A stretch of 64,000 bases of DNA from Cyclobacteriaceae bacterium (GTDB lineage Bacteria; Bacteroidota; Bacteroidia; Cytophagales; Cyclobacteriaceae): the NCBI GenBank assembly GCA_958296015.1, contig CATQIH010000009.1, positions 1 through 64,000 of the forward strand, read 5' to 3'. Under the pieces are notes generated by a model. The model was given only the letters and a program-made list of their open reading frames with translations. It searched no databases and was not told the DNA's origin. The position numbers and the translations under genes were made by a program. Positions 54,175 to 62,809 of this stretch are shown here, one piece after another (position 1 is the first letter of the stretch; every line of letters begins with the position of its first letter).

Positions 54175-54417
54175 TTACTTTTTGTTAACGTTTTCTTCAA
54201 GGTAAGAGATTGCCTGACCAACCGTAGAGATGTTTTCTGCCTGATCATCGGGAATAGAGATGTTAAACTCTTTCTCAAACTCCATAATCAGCTCGACAGT
54301 ATCTAAAGAGTCAGCTCCTAAGTCATTAGTAAAGCTGGCTTCAGGTGTAACCTCAGATTCTTCAACACCCAATTTATCGATGATGATTCCCTTAACTTTT
54401 TGCGCAATTTCAGACAT
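54175..54417 (-). CDS. acpP: Acyl carrier protein
   Basis: An 80-residue [21 protein letters not shown] carries the serine that receives phosphopantetheine. ATG 54417 ([17 protein letters not shown]) is the usual start; the frame extends ten codons further upstream. It lies 24 bases upstream of fabF in the same operon. Confidence 0.97.
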   Translation of the reverse strand: MSEIAQKVKGIIIDKLGVEESEVTPEASFTNDLGADSLDTVELIMEFEKEFNISIPDDQAENISTVGQAISYLEENVNKK

Positions 54418-54745
54418 TTTTTTAATATTTTTTAGTGAATGGCGCAAAGAAATGAATTTAGCTCAATAATGTCAAACTAATTTCTTCTATTCTTATTTAA
54501 TTTAACCCAACAAAAGCCATGAAGTTGATAAAACATTTTTAAATACAAGTATGCTAAAGGAATAATCCTAGTAATATAGGCCTTGCCAAAATAATCTGAT
54601 GTTTAGTCTGTCCGTTCATCGGTTTTTATTATCAGGAGAATCGTAACTTCGCACAGGCTTTTTCGCTCTCAACACAAACTATCATGCCAAACACCATACC
54701 TAATCTCCAACACCTAAAACCCAAATCCCAACATCTAATACACCC
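54418..54745. other. Divergent promoter gap with a degenerate C-rich tract
   Basis: 328 bases between acpP (minus) and the IPExxxVDY gene (plus). The last 60 bases (54686-54745: 'cctaatctccaacacctaaa', 'cccaaatcccaacatctaat') are a degenerate form of the CCCCAATCCCCAA tract seen elsewhere. No gene is seen. Confidence 0.5.
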
Positions 54746-55177
54746 ATGACTTTATCCGAAGAGTTAACCGTACACTTTGAATATGATTTTTTGTTGTTTG
54801 GCATTGTCTCACAGGCAAAAGACTATACGCTGGCCTGGCTGCTCAACCAAACTTTGCCCATCCATTTGATAAAAGCAGTAGATTTGAAGCTGGAAATCAA
54901 CAAAGATCATAGTATTGTGATGGCAAATTTTATTTTCAAGACGGCGCACTGTACCTTTAGGCTTTTAAAAAATAAGGCATACACAACAACAGATGAACAA
55001 CCTGAATATTTGCTTCCTGATCTGCCACATTTTAACTATCTGTTGATGATTGATGATCATACGGAGTCTATCCGAAAAACCACGATTGAAGAAAAACTCA
55101 CCGACGTGTCGGCCATTTCTCAAGTGCAACTATTTAATGTGAACACACTATTATTTAAGGAAAACCTAATATTCTGA
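54746..55177 (+). CDS. IPExxxVDY family protein
   Basis: A 143-residue protein of the family commonly found directly before pyruvate kinase in Bacteroidota. It shows the family's helical N-terminus (FEYDFLLFGIVSQAKDYTLAWLLN) and late FNYLLMIDD. The central name-giving motif is not obvious here (YLLPDLPHFNY). Function unknown. It is one base away from pyk, so the two are cotranscribed. Confidence 0.75.
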   Translation: MTLSEELTVHFEYDFLLFGIVSQAKDYTLAWLLNQTLPIHLIKAVDLKLEINKDHSIVMANFIFKTAHCTFRLLKNKAYTTTDEQPEYLLPDLPHFNYLLMIDDHTESIRKTTIEEKLTDVSAISQVQLFNVNTLLFKENLIF

Positions 55178-55178
55178 C

Positions 55179-56627
55179 ATGGAAAGCAATTACTTATTAA
55201 ATAAAACGAAAGTTGTGGCCACTGTAGGGCCTGCCTGTAATTCCAAAGATATGCTCACCGAGCTTGCCAAAGCGGGAGTAGGCGTTTTTCGTCTTAACTT
55301 TTCTCACGGGACCCACGAAGGTCATAAGCAGGTGGTTAAATATATCCGCGAAGTGAATGAAGAACTGGGCACCAATATCAGTATCCTACAGGATTTGCAA
55401 GGCCCCAAGATACGCACCAACGAAATAGAAAACGGCGAGGTGACCATATCTCCCGGACAGAAGCTAGTGATCGCCTGTGATCAATCTTTGGGCACCAAAG
55501 ACAGAATCAGCACTTCTTATACGTCGCTGGCCTCTGATGTGAACATTGGCGACACCATCCTGATCGATGATGGTAAAATTGAACTCAGGGTAGAAAGTGC
55601 CCACGGCAATGAAGTAACCACTACCGTGATTTATGGTGGCCCTGTTAAATCCAAAAAGGGCATCAACCTGCCCGATACCGTCGTGTCTGCGCCTTCTCTG
55701 ACTGAAAAGGACAGGAAAGATTTATACTTCGGATTGCAGAACGATGTGGACTGGATTGCGCTGTCTTTCGTCAGAAAAGCAGAAGATATCTACACCCTAA
55801 AAGAAATCATTCGCTCAGAAGGCAAATGCATCAAGGTGATTGCTAAAATAGAAAAGCCCGAAGCTATCCGCAACATCGATGAGATCATAGAGGCTACCGA
55901 CGGCCTGATGGTAGCCAGGGGCGACCTGGGTGTGGAGATAGAAACCGAGCAGGTGCCGCTGGTGCAGAAGATGCTGGTCAACAAGTGCAACCACCATAAT
56001 AAGCCGGTCATCATTGCCACACAGATGATGGAAAGCATGATCGAGAACCCCCGGCCCACCCGTGCCGAGACCAACGACGTAGCCAATGGCGTGATGGATG
56101 GGGCCGATGCCATCATGCTTTCTGCTGAAACCGCCTCGGGCAAGTATCCTCTACAAACCGTCAAAAGTATGATCAAGACCATCCTGGCCGTAGAGAGTAG
56201 TAGTATGGCCGACATTGTACATGTATATGACAAGCAGATAGGCACCAGTCCTGATTCTCCTACTTTTTATAACGACAACCTGGTATACACTGCCTGTAAA
56301 CTCAGCAGCGATATCAAAGCCAAGGCCATTGTAGGGATGACCAAATCGGGCTATACCGGCTTCCGCCTGTCGGGCAACCGCCCCAAAGCTAATATATTCA
56401 TCTTCACAGCCGACAAAGCACTGTTGAACATCATTAATCTGTACTGGGGTGTCAGGGGCTTTTACTACGACAAGCATAAATCTACTGATGAGACTTTTGA
56501 AGATATGGAAAGGCTCCTTCGCGAAAAAGGCTTCCTACATGCAGGAGATGTGTACGTTAATACCACCAGTATGCCCCTGCACTGGGAAGACCGTACCAAT
56601 ATGCTCAAGATTCAAATTGTTAAGTAG
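55179..56627 (+). CDS. pyk: Pyruvate kinase
   Basis: A 482-residue glycolytic enzyme making pyruvate and ATP. KVVATVGPACNS, FRLNFSHGTHEGH, DLQGPKIRT, VIAKIEKPEAIRNIDEII (with catalytic lysine), GLMVARGDLGVEIE and ANGVMDGADAIMLSAETASG appear in order. Length is typical. Confidence 0.97.
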   Translation: MESNYLLNKTKVVATVGPACNSKDMLTELAKAGVGVFRLNFSHGTHEGHKQVVKYIREVNEELGTNISILQDLQGPKIRTNEIENGEVTISPGQKLVIACDQSLGTKDRISTSYTSLASDVNIGDTILIDDGKIELRVESAHGNEVTTTVIYGGPVKSKKGINLPDTVVSAPSLTEKDRKDLYFGLQNDVDWIALSFVRKAEDIYTLKEIIRSEGKCIKVIAKIEKPEAIRNIDEIIEATDGLMVARGDLGVEIETEQVPLVQKMLVNKCNHHNKPVIIATQMMESMIENPRPTRAETNDVANGVMDGADAIMLSAETASGKYPLQTVKSMIKTILAVESSSMADIVHVYDKQIGTSPDSPTFYNDNLVYTACKLSSDIKAKAIVGMTKSGYTGFRLSGNRPKANIFIFTADKALLNIINLYWGVRGFYYDKHKSTDETFEDMERLLREKGFLHAGDVYVNTTSMPLHWEDRTNMLKIQIVK

Positions 56628-56631
56628 GTGT

Positions 56632-56735
56632 TGGGTTTTAAGTGTTGGGGCTTAGGTATTAGGATTTAAATTTCAGTATCAATATCTAACCCCCAACTCC
56701 CAATCCCTAAAACCTAATCCCCAATCCTCACCCCC
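56632..56735. repeat. GGTGTTGGG / CCCCAATCCTC inverted-repeat spacer
   Basis: A G-rich left arm (about 56628-56665) and a C-rich right arm (about 56687-56735) fold across an AT-rich loop. Its form is close to 4455-4562. It may slow transcription between pyk and pncB. Confidence 0.6.
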
Positions 56736-56737
56736 TT

Positions 56738-58231
56738 ATGAACATCAGCAAGGATCTATACGCCAGCTCTTTAGCGTTGCTCACCGATTTCTACCAGATA
56801 ACAATGGCTTATGGCTACTGGAAATCGGGCATTGCAGAAAAGGAAAGCGTCTTTAACCTTTTCTTTCGCAAAAATCCCTTCAATGGTGGCTTTGCCATTC
56901 ACTGTGGTCTGGAGTATGTCATCGACCTGCTCAAAGGATTTACGTTTACCGAAGAAGATGTTGCCTATCTGGGCACTATCACAGGCAACGATGGGGAGCC
57001 GATGTTTGAAGAAGCTTTTCTGGATTATCTGCGCAATCTCACATTCAGTTGCGATATTGATGCTATTCCTGAAGGCAAAGCCGTGTTTCCCCACGAACCG
57101 ATCATCCGCGTACGCGGACCTATCCTGCAATGTCAGTTGATTGAGTCGCCGCTGCTGAATATCATCAACTTTCAGACACTGATTGCCACCAAGGCTGCCC
57201 GTATTTATATTGCAGCCAAGGGGGAGCAGGTGCTGGAGTTTGGCCTCAGAAGGGCACAGGGCATAGACGGTGCCCTGGCAGCCAGTCGCGCCGCGTATAT
57301 TGGGGGCTGCTCTTCCACTTCTAATGTGCTGGCCGGCAAGCATTTCGGCATCCCGGTGAGCGGCACCCACGCCCATAGCTGGATTATGGCTTTCGACGAC
57401 GAACTTACAGCTTTTAAAGCATATGCAGAAGCGATGCCCAACAACTGTGTGTTGCTGGTAGATACCTATAATACTATTGAAGGGATAAAACATGCCATAG
57501 AAGTAGGCAAACTACTGGAAAAGAAAGGCCGCAAGCTGCTGGGCGTACGTATAGACTCAGGCGATTTGGCCTATTTCAGCATTCAAGCCAGAAAGATGCT
57601 GGACCAGGCAGGCTTCACCGATACCAAAATCGTAGCCAGCAACGACCTGGATGAGAACATCATCACCAGCCTTCGCACGCAGGATGCCCGTATCGATATC
57701 TGGGGCATTGGCACCAAGCTGGTCACCGCTTACGATCAGCCTGCCCTGGGGGCGGTTTATAAAATGTCGGCCCTGAAAAACCAAAAGGGCAAGTGGGACT
57801 ACAAGATCAAACTGTCTGAGCAAAGCATCAAAGTGAACAACCCGGGCATTCAGCAGGTACGCAGGTTCTATGTTCAGGAAAACGGGCAACCCAGCTTTAT
57901 GGCAGATATGCTGTACGACACGCAGCAATCGCTTGACAACAACAAGTATAAGATCATCGACCCGATGGACCAGACCCGCAGAAAGATCATCAAACCTGAT
58001 GGCCTAACGTACGAAGAGTTGCTGGTACCCATTTTCAAAGACGGGCAAGTTGTCTATAATGCACCTGATATTCATACCATTCGGCAGCAGACCAAGAAGA
58101 GCCTGGCAGCACTACCCGCCGGTGTAAAACGCTTCATCAACCCCCACAGCTACCCAGTGGGGCTGGAAGAAAAACTCTACAAACTAAAAACAGACCTCAT
58201 CCTGAAGCTCCGCAACCTGGTAGAAGAATGA
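56738..58231 (+). CDS. pncB: Nicotinate phosphoribosyltransferase
   Basis: A 497-residue enzyme of NAD salvage, joining nicotinate to PRPP. LLTDFYQITMAYGYWKSG (about 13-30), EFGLRRAQGIDGALAASRAA, PVSGTHAHSWIMAF with the conserved histidine, and GVRIDSGDLAYFS match the long (type I) bacterial form. It works in the same pathway as nadE in this window. Confidence 0.96.
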   Translation: MNISKDLYASSLALLTDFYQITMAYGYWKSGIAEKESVFNLFFRKNPFNGGFAIHCGLEYVIDLLKGFTFTEEDVAYLGTITGNDGEPMFEEAFLDYLRNLTFSCDIDAIPEGKAVFPHEPIIRVRGPILQCQLIESPLLNIINFQTLIATKAARIYIAAKGEQVLEFGLRRAQGIDGALAASRAAYIGGCSSTSNVLAGKHFGIPVSGTHAHSWIMAFDDELTAFKAYAEAMPNNCVLLVDTYNTIEGIKHAIEVGKLLEKKGRKLLGVRIDSGDLAYFSIQARKMLDQAGFTDTKIVASNDLDENIITSLRTQDARIDIWGIGTKLVTAYDQPALGAVYKMSALKNQKGKWDYKIKLSEQSIKVNNPGIQQVRRFYVQENGQPSFMADMLYDTQQSLDNNKYKIIDPMDQTRRKIIKPDGLTYEELLVPIFKDGQVVYNAPDIHTIRQQTKKSLAALPAGVKRFINPHSYPVGLEEKLYKLKTDLILKLRNLVEE

Positions 58232-58253
58232 ACCTGCTTAACTTAACTTGAGC

Positions 58254-58440
58254 TTAGCTAGAGCGCATATCCATGCGCTCTTCATCTTTGTCGGCATTAC
58301 AAATGCCTAAAAAGATGAGGTCGCATAAATATGCGACCTAGCTTAGTAGAGTTAGCTAGAGCGCATATCCATGCGCTCTTCATATTACAAGGCATTTATA
58401 ATGCCCGGCATGGAATGCCTCGACTAAAACAAGATAACAG
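58254..58440. repeat. Multi-hairpin REP element, copy 1
   Basis: Contains agagcgcatatccatgcgct twice (palindrome GCGCAT/ATGCGC), gcattacaaatgc, and ggtcgcataaatatgcgacc, each a hairpin. The same elements in the same order recur at 62604-62755. Confidence 0.85.
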
Positions 58441-58554
58441 GTTCTTTCTCGATGACAAACCTAATTAATCATCCCAAAATGTAGTCTACACATCACTCAA
58501 ACCACGATGTAAGCTTTAGCGAAAGGAGTAAGTTTGGTAACCCCTTATTGACCA

Positions 58555-58850
58555 TCCAAAAAAAATGAATAAAACCTGGTTACAGTCCATTTTTTTTCCT
58601 AAAGCAATGGACGGTAACCGGTACATATTACATCGACCTTACATGACAATGAATAATACCAGGAAAAAAGGGGTAAAACTTGCAAAAATGTCAACGCCAC
58701 CGTAAGAAAGGCGTAAGAAACCTGGTGATCGTCCATTTTTTTTCACTTCCATGTAATATCTACCAGGGAGGAATCATTTATTTTGAACAAACAGTGAGTT
58801 GAACCAGGTACCACTCATTTTTTACACACTAGCAACGAGTCGTACCAGGT
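58555..58850. repeat. Block with six ACCAGG/CCTGGT motifs and T8 tracts
   Basis: ACC(A/T)GG(T) occurs near 58574, 58657, 58720, 58762, 58803 and 58843; the last three are 41 bases apart. Three 'tccatttttttt' or complementary tracts lie among them. The rest of the gap 58441-59201 shows no gene. The meaning is unknown. Confidence 0.5.
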
Positions 58851-59201
58851 TTTAATCGTGTAAGACGGCACGTCCAAAGCACAGTAAAACAGCAACGTAA
58901 AGTCCCACCATGTCTGCTGACAACCATCACGCAACCAAACAACGCAGGTAATATATCAGGAAGATGCTTAACAACAATACTTTTCACAGAAGCAGCAGGC
59001 AAAACCTTACACAAACACCAGTGAGTAGCCATGTCACTAGGATATGCTATTAAACGCTTATTGCCGACGCACAATGCTATGAAAAAGTCGATAGGATAGC
59101 TGTAAAACAGTGAAGTTGTCTAAAGTTTTTAGGGTTTGAAAAGTGTTACGGAAAAGTTATATTCTAGATAAAGAGATTTAGAAACATAACTCAATTACAA
59201 C

Positions 59202-59384
59202 ATGCTAAAGTTAACAAAACGACAGATCAATCAAAACATCGTGCCACTGCTAAGCAAAGGAACCCGTGGATCAAGGTGCAAAGTAAGTGAATGGCGTATA
59301 TACAGATATTGGCAGCAATATCAATTAACAAAAAGTAATAGTATATGTATGATAGAAAACAGTAAAGAAGGCCAACCTAAATAA
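59202..59384 (+). pseudogene. Possible truncated IS transposase N-terminus
   Basis: A 60-residue frame. KLTKRQINQNIVPLLSKGTR and GSRCKVSEWRI resemble the first 35 residues of an IS transposase group common in Bacteroidota, where the text would continue with a 'KTGxQWRxLP' motif. Here it diverges after WRI and ends. Identification rests on memory of the family and is tentative. Confidence 0.35.
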
Positions 59385-59642
59385 CGCAAAAAATGTCCAA
59401 ACTGATTTGACTTTGTTTACTACTTTGAATTACACAAAACTTGACAATTTTAAGCATAAAATAAGAGCTAATAAATGGTAGCAATCTGAAGATCGAGATT
59501 ATTAGGAGGAAGAAACTTAGCAGCAGGAAAACTAATGGAAGATTTGCGCTAATGAGATTACGAATAGAAAGTTCAGAAAATACTGTGAATATAATTGCTG
59601 TAATGATGCTTGAGATTACTAATACAATAACAAACATCCTAA

Positions 59643-60494
59643 GAGCATGTTTTGAATTGTAAAAAAGCGGGAGTCAAGCTAAACTTGTAGTTGACCAAAA
59701 CTAAAGTTTATGCAAGAAAAGTTTCATGAACTCCTTGACTCCCAATGGGAAATTATAGAGAAAGTACTAGACGACCAAAGGGAAAGACAGCATAGTTTGC
59801 GCACCATTATAAATGCTATACTATGGATCAATTACACAGGATGCCAATGGAGGAATCTGGATAGTAAATATCCACCTTGGCAAAGTGTGTATTATTATTT
59901 CCGCAAGTGGAAGTTTAATGGCATGTGGGAAGAAATTGTAGATGTCTTAATTGTGAAAGAACGTCGTAGACAGGAGCGTGAGGATAGCCCTAGTTTGTTG
60001 GCTTTTGATAGCCAAAGCAGTAAAAAGGTGGCTTTTATAGACTTAGATACAGGTATTGATGGGGGAAAGAAGGTGAATGGACGCAAGCGACACTTAGCTG
60101 TAGATACACTGGGATTACCTTGGGCTATCTATGTATCAGCGGCCAATGTTTCAGATAACCAAGGTGGCTGTCAGTTGATAGATCAACTCAAAGGAAAAGT
60201 GCCACGTATGCAAAAGATTGCTGCTGACCATGGCTATAAAGACACGTTCATTGATTATATCAATGAGCAGACCAACTGGGAAGTAGAAATTGTACAAAGA
60301 CCAGAATCAACCAAAGGGTTTGTTCCTGAAAAGAACAGATGGATGGTAGAAAGAACCTACGGTTGGTTCAACTTTAGAAGGCGTTTGTGTCGTGATTATG
60401 AGAAAACCGCAGAATCTTCTGAAGCGATGATTAGAATAGCTACTATTTCTTTTTTAATCAACAGATTAGCTTCATAATATTTTAAAACATGCTC
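59643..60494 (+). mobile_element. IS5-family insertion sequence (about 852 bp)
   Basis: Terminal inverted repeats GAGCATGTTTTgAA (left) and GAGCATGTTTTaAA (right, complement) bound one transposase gene. Flanking trinucleotides are TAA (left) and TCA (right), compatible with but not proving a TNA-type target duplication. It interrupts the minus-strand membrane-protein gene. Confidence 0.88.
59710..60477 (+). CDS. IS5 family transposase
   Basis: A 255-residue DDE transposase. The N-terminal domain has INYTGCQWRNL. LLAFDSQSSKK gives the first D, GGKKVNGRKRHLAVDTLGL is the usual core, IAADHGYKD the second D, and KNRWMVERTYGWFNFRRRLCRDYE the E with the Y-(2)-R-(3)-E-like signature. It is intact and probably active. 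Confidence 0.93.
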   Translation: MQEKFHELLDSQWEIIEKVLDDQRERQHSLRTIINAILWINYTGCQWRNLDSKYPPWQSVYYYFRKWKFNGMWEEIVDVLIVKERRRQEREDSPSLLAFDSQSSKKVAFIDLDTGIDGGKKVNGRKRHLAVDTLGLPWAIYVSAANVSDNQGGCQLIDQLKGKVPRMQKIAADHGYKDTFIDYINEQTNWEVEIVQRPESTKGFVPEKNRWMVERTYGWFNFRRRLCRDYEKTAESSEAMIRIATISFLINRLAS

Positions 60495-60777
60495 TCATAA
60501 ATTTCATTGATATTTGGATTAAATCCGATTTAAGTTCTTCAAAAGTTTGAGAACCAAAGAACAAAAGGAAGAAAATTACAGCTATATCAGTTGAGATGAC
60601 AATATTTGTAAAATGTGTTTCAGGAAATATCGATCTAGTAATGTACTGAATGAAAACCAACAATAGAAAATACAAAACAAAAAAAGCCCTAACTGAATAT
60701 GAAAAATAATCCCAGTCCTGCAACGATTTGATAGACCATTGCAAATAAGCGGCATCACAGGCTGCTTTCAATAGCAC

Positions 60778-61173
60778 TAGCTTTTTGGAACTTATATATT
60801 AATCCCCACTGCATTTCTGAACTCCTTGAAAAGCTTGAGTATAAAGTAAAATAATTTCATGGTTTTTTTTAAGGAAATATAACAAATTAAATTACTGCTG
60901 CCAACATTGCTCAGCCGACTGCCTAGCAAAAATGAGCGCGATTGTTTGATGCGCCAGGAAACATTAAATTTACTCGGAAGAAGTCAGCAACAAGCCCGGC
61001 AGTCGGCTGCATTAATCGTTAGCGTTAACGATAAAAAAAGAGCCTATATCCAGACATAAATTAGTGTCTTAATTAATACTAAAATCGCTAGGTCTATAAT
61101 TTCAATCTTTATAAATTCATATTTTATCAATTAACAATAGTCTAGAAGCATAACAATCGAACCTAAAAATTTA
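60778..61173. other. Gap containing an attC-like folded structure (60899-61027)
   Basis: No gene is seen. CAGCCGACTGCC (60912-60923) and its exact complement GGCAGTCGGCTG (60998-61009) lie inside CCAAC (60901) and CGTTAG (61017-61022), with about 6-7 unpaired bases on each side and a 74-base centre. This is the R''-L''-L'-R' layout of integron attC sites, although GTTAGCG does not fully fit GTTRRRY. No integrase gene is in the window. Confidence 0.4.
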
Positions 61174-62043
61174 ATGGACAGCAAAAAACTTAATCCAAAC
61201 TGGCTTGATCGTAGCCTATTTCCCTTTAAAAGCCAGTTGATGGAGATCGATGGCAACATCATTCACTATATTGATGAAGGAGAAGGGGCCACATTGTTGC
61301 TGCTACATGGCAATCCAACGTGGTCATTCCTTTATCGACACATCGTTCTTAAGCTATCTTCGCACTTTCGATGCATCGCTTTAGATTACCCAGGATTTGG
61401 ACTTAGCACAGCCAAGCCTGATTACGATTTTACCCCGCGCGAACACTCAAACATTGTTGAAAAGTTTGTTGAACATCTTGGATTAAATGACCTTCGCATT
61501 ATGGTACAGGATTGGGGCGGGCCTATTGGCCTTGGTTTTGCTGGTCGTCGGCCTGACCTAGTCCATTCGCTCATTCTGGGCAACACTTGGGCGTGGCCTG
61601 CCAAACGTTCAAAAGGAATGTCCACCTTCTCCAAAATACTTGGCAATGGTTTTGCCCGTTTTTTAATAACCCGCTATAACGCGCTTGCCAAGTGGCTCAT
61701 TCCGGCAGGAACTAACAGAACGCTCACAGAGTCGGAACTAGCTGCCTATATGGGTCCGTTTTCAAACCCTAAGTCCCGTCTACCCACTTGGATATTTGCT
61801 AGAGAAATTCTTAGAAGTGAAGCGTATTTGGCTGAGGTAGAAGCTGGGTTGGCGAATTTGAGAGGGAAACCAACTTTAGTGGTTTGGGGAGAAGCGGATG
61901 GTGCTTTTAGAAAATCAGCAAGACTTCTTCTCATGGAACACTTTCCGAACCATCACGTCTGCCTTCTTCCAGAGGCTAAGCACTTCATTCAAGAAAATGC
62001 ACCAGATAAAATCTGTGCTGCTATCCTTGAGTCAGTACTTTAG
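61174..62043 (+). CDS. Haloalkane dehalogenase-like alpha/beta hydrolase
   Basis: A 289-residue cytosolic hydrolase. LLLLHGNPTWSFLYRHI is the oxyanion/halide-binding loop, RIMVQDWGGPIGLGFA has the aspartate nucleophile (DW, about 114-115), LVVWGEADGAF the acidic residue region and LPEAKHFIQENAP the catalytic histidine. These are haloalkane dehalogenase signatures. Physiological substrate unknown. It sits after the attC-like structure in an AT-rich accessory segment, so transfer is likely. Confidence 0.85.
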   Translation: MDSKKLNPNWLDRSLFPFKSQLMEIDGNIIHYIDEGEGATLLLLHGNPTWSFLYRHIVLKLSSHFRCIALDYPGFGLSTAKPDYDFTPREHSNIVEKFVEHLGLNDLRIMVQDWGGPIGLGFAGRRPDLVHSLILGNTWAWPAKRSKGMSTFSKILGNGFARFLITRYNALAKWLIPAGTNRTLTESELAAYMGPFSNPKSRLPTWIFAREILRSEAYLAEVEAGLANLRGKPTLVVWGEADGAFRKSARLLLMEHFPNHHVCLLPEAKHFIQENAPDKICAAILESVL

Positions 62044-62113
62044 AAGAAAATGTTCTGACAAAACGCATTCACTCTCTACCATTTCTTCTTTAACAATATG
62101 CTATCTAATAAAT

Positions 62114-62497
62114 ATGGATAATAAGGGCAAAAAAAATGACTCGGAAGTTAATTTTTCATTTGAGTCAGTGAACGATTTCGAGAACTGGCTGTCGGAAAAC
62201 CACACTAAATCAAATGGCATCTGGGTGCGCATATATAAGAAAAATTCCAGCGTGAAATCTATAAAAGGTTCTGAACTGATTGAAACGCTTCTTTGCTATG
62301 GATGGATAACCGGTCCTGCAAAAAAGAATGGTGAAAGCTATGTATTATGGTGGGTTTGCCCAAGGAGAAAAAACAGCGGGTGGTCTAAAATAAATATAGG
62401 GCATGCCGAAAGACTTGTTAAGGATAAAAGAATGAAGCCTTCGGGAATGGCTGAAATTGAAAAAGCTAAAGCAGATGGAAGATGGGAGAGAGCTTAA
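62114..62497 (+). CDS. YdeI/OmpD-associated family protein, C-terminally truncated
   Basis: A 127-residue protein. FENWLSENHTKSNGIWVRIY, LLCYGWITGPAKKN, PRRKNSGWSKINIGHAERL and MAEIEKAKADGRWERA are the first two thirds of the YdeI family. The family normally continues about 60-70 residues past this GRW motif, so the C-terminal domain is missing. The upstream reading frame overlapping the dehalogenase gene is ignored; ATG 62114 is chosen. Activity is doubtful. Confidence 0.75.
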   Translation: MDNKGKKNDSEVNFSFESVNDFENWLSENHTKSNGIWVRIYKKNSSVKSIKGSELIETLLCYGWITGPAKKNGESYVLWWVCPRRKNSGWSKINIGHAERLVKDKRMKPSGMAEIEKAKADGRWERA

Positions 62498-62809
62498 AGT
62501 GCCCCTTTGTGAACGTATTCCTGATTTCTACACTGTTCCGAAGGAACGTCGATTGAATTAACACCAAAGTTTTCAATTGAACAATTTTAAAAACCAATGA
62601 ACATAGAGCGCATTTAAATGTATTCTTTGCCGTGCTGGTGGGCATTAAAAATGCCTAAGAAGATGAGGTCGCCTATTTATGCGACCTAGCAACATCGGAA
62701 GTAGCTAGAGCGCATATCCATGCGTTCTTCATATTATAGGGCATTTTACTTCCATGCAACATATCCCAAGGTTCACTCATTTATCCTGAACAAACAACGC
62801 TTCCATCAT
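62498..62809. repeat. Multi-hairpin REP element, copy 2, in a gene-free gap
   Basis: From about 62604 to 62755 the elements agagcgcat, gcattaaaaatgc, ggtcgcctatttatgcgacc and agagcgcatatccatgcgt recur as in copy 1. Directly after it 'acttccatgcaacat' and 'ctgaacaaaca' match 58745-58795. No gene is seen in the rest. Confidence 0.85.

Larger units (their letters stand above)
59377..60777 (-). pseudogene. Small membrane-protein gene split by an IS element
   Basis: Two minus-strand pieces (60496-60777 and 59377-59641) flank the IS. Removing the IS joins ...LIQISMKFM to (I)RMFVIVLVISSIITAI in frame, giving a protein of about 180 residues with four hydrophobic segments (AFFVLYFLLLVFIQYI, IVISTDIAVIFFLLFFG, VIVLVISSIITAIIFTVF, LPLVFLLLSFFLLIISIF). 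No family was recognised. Confidence 0.7.
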
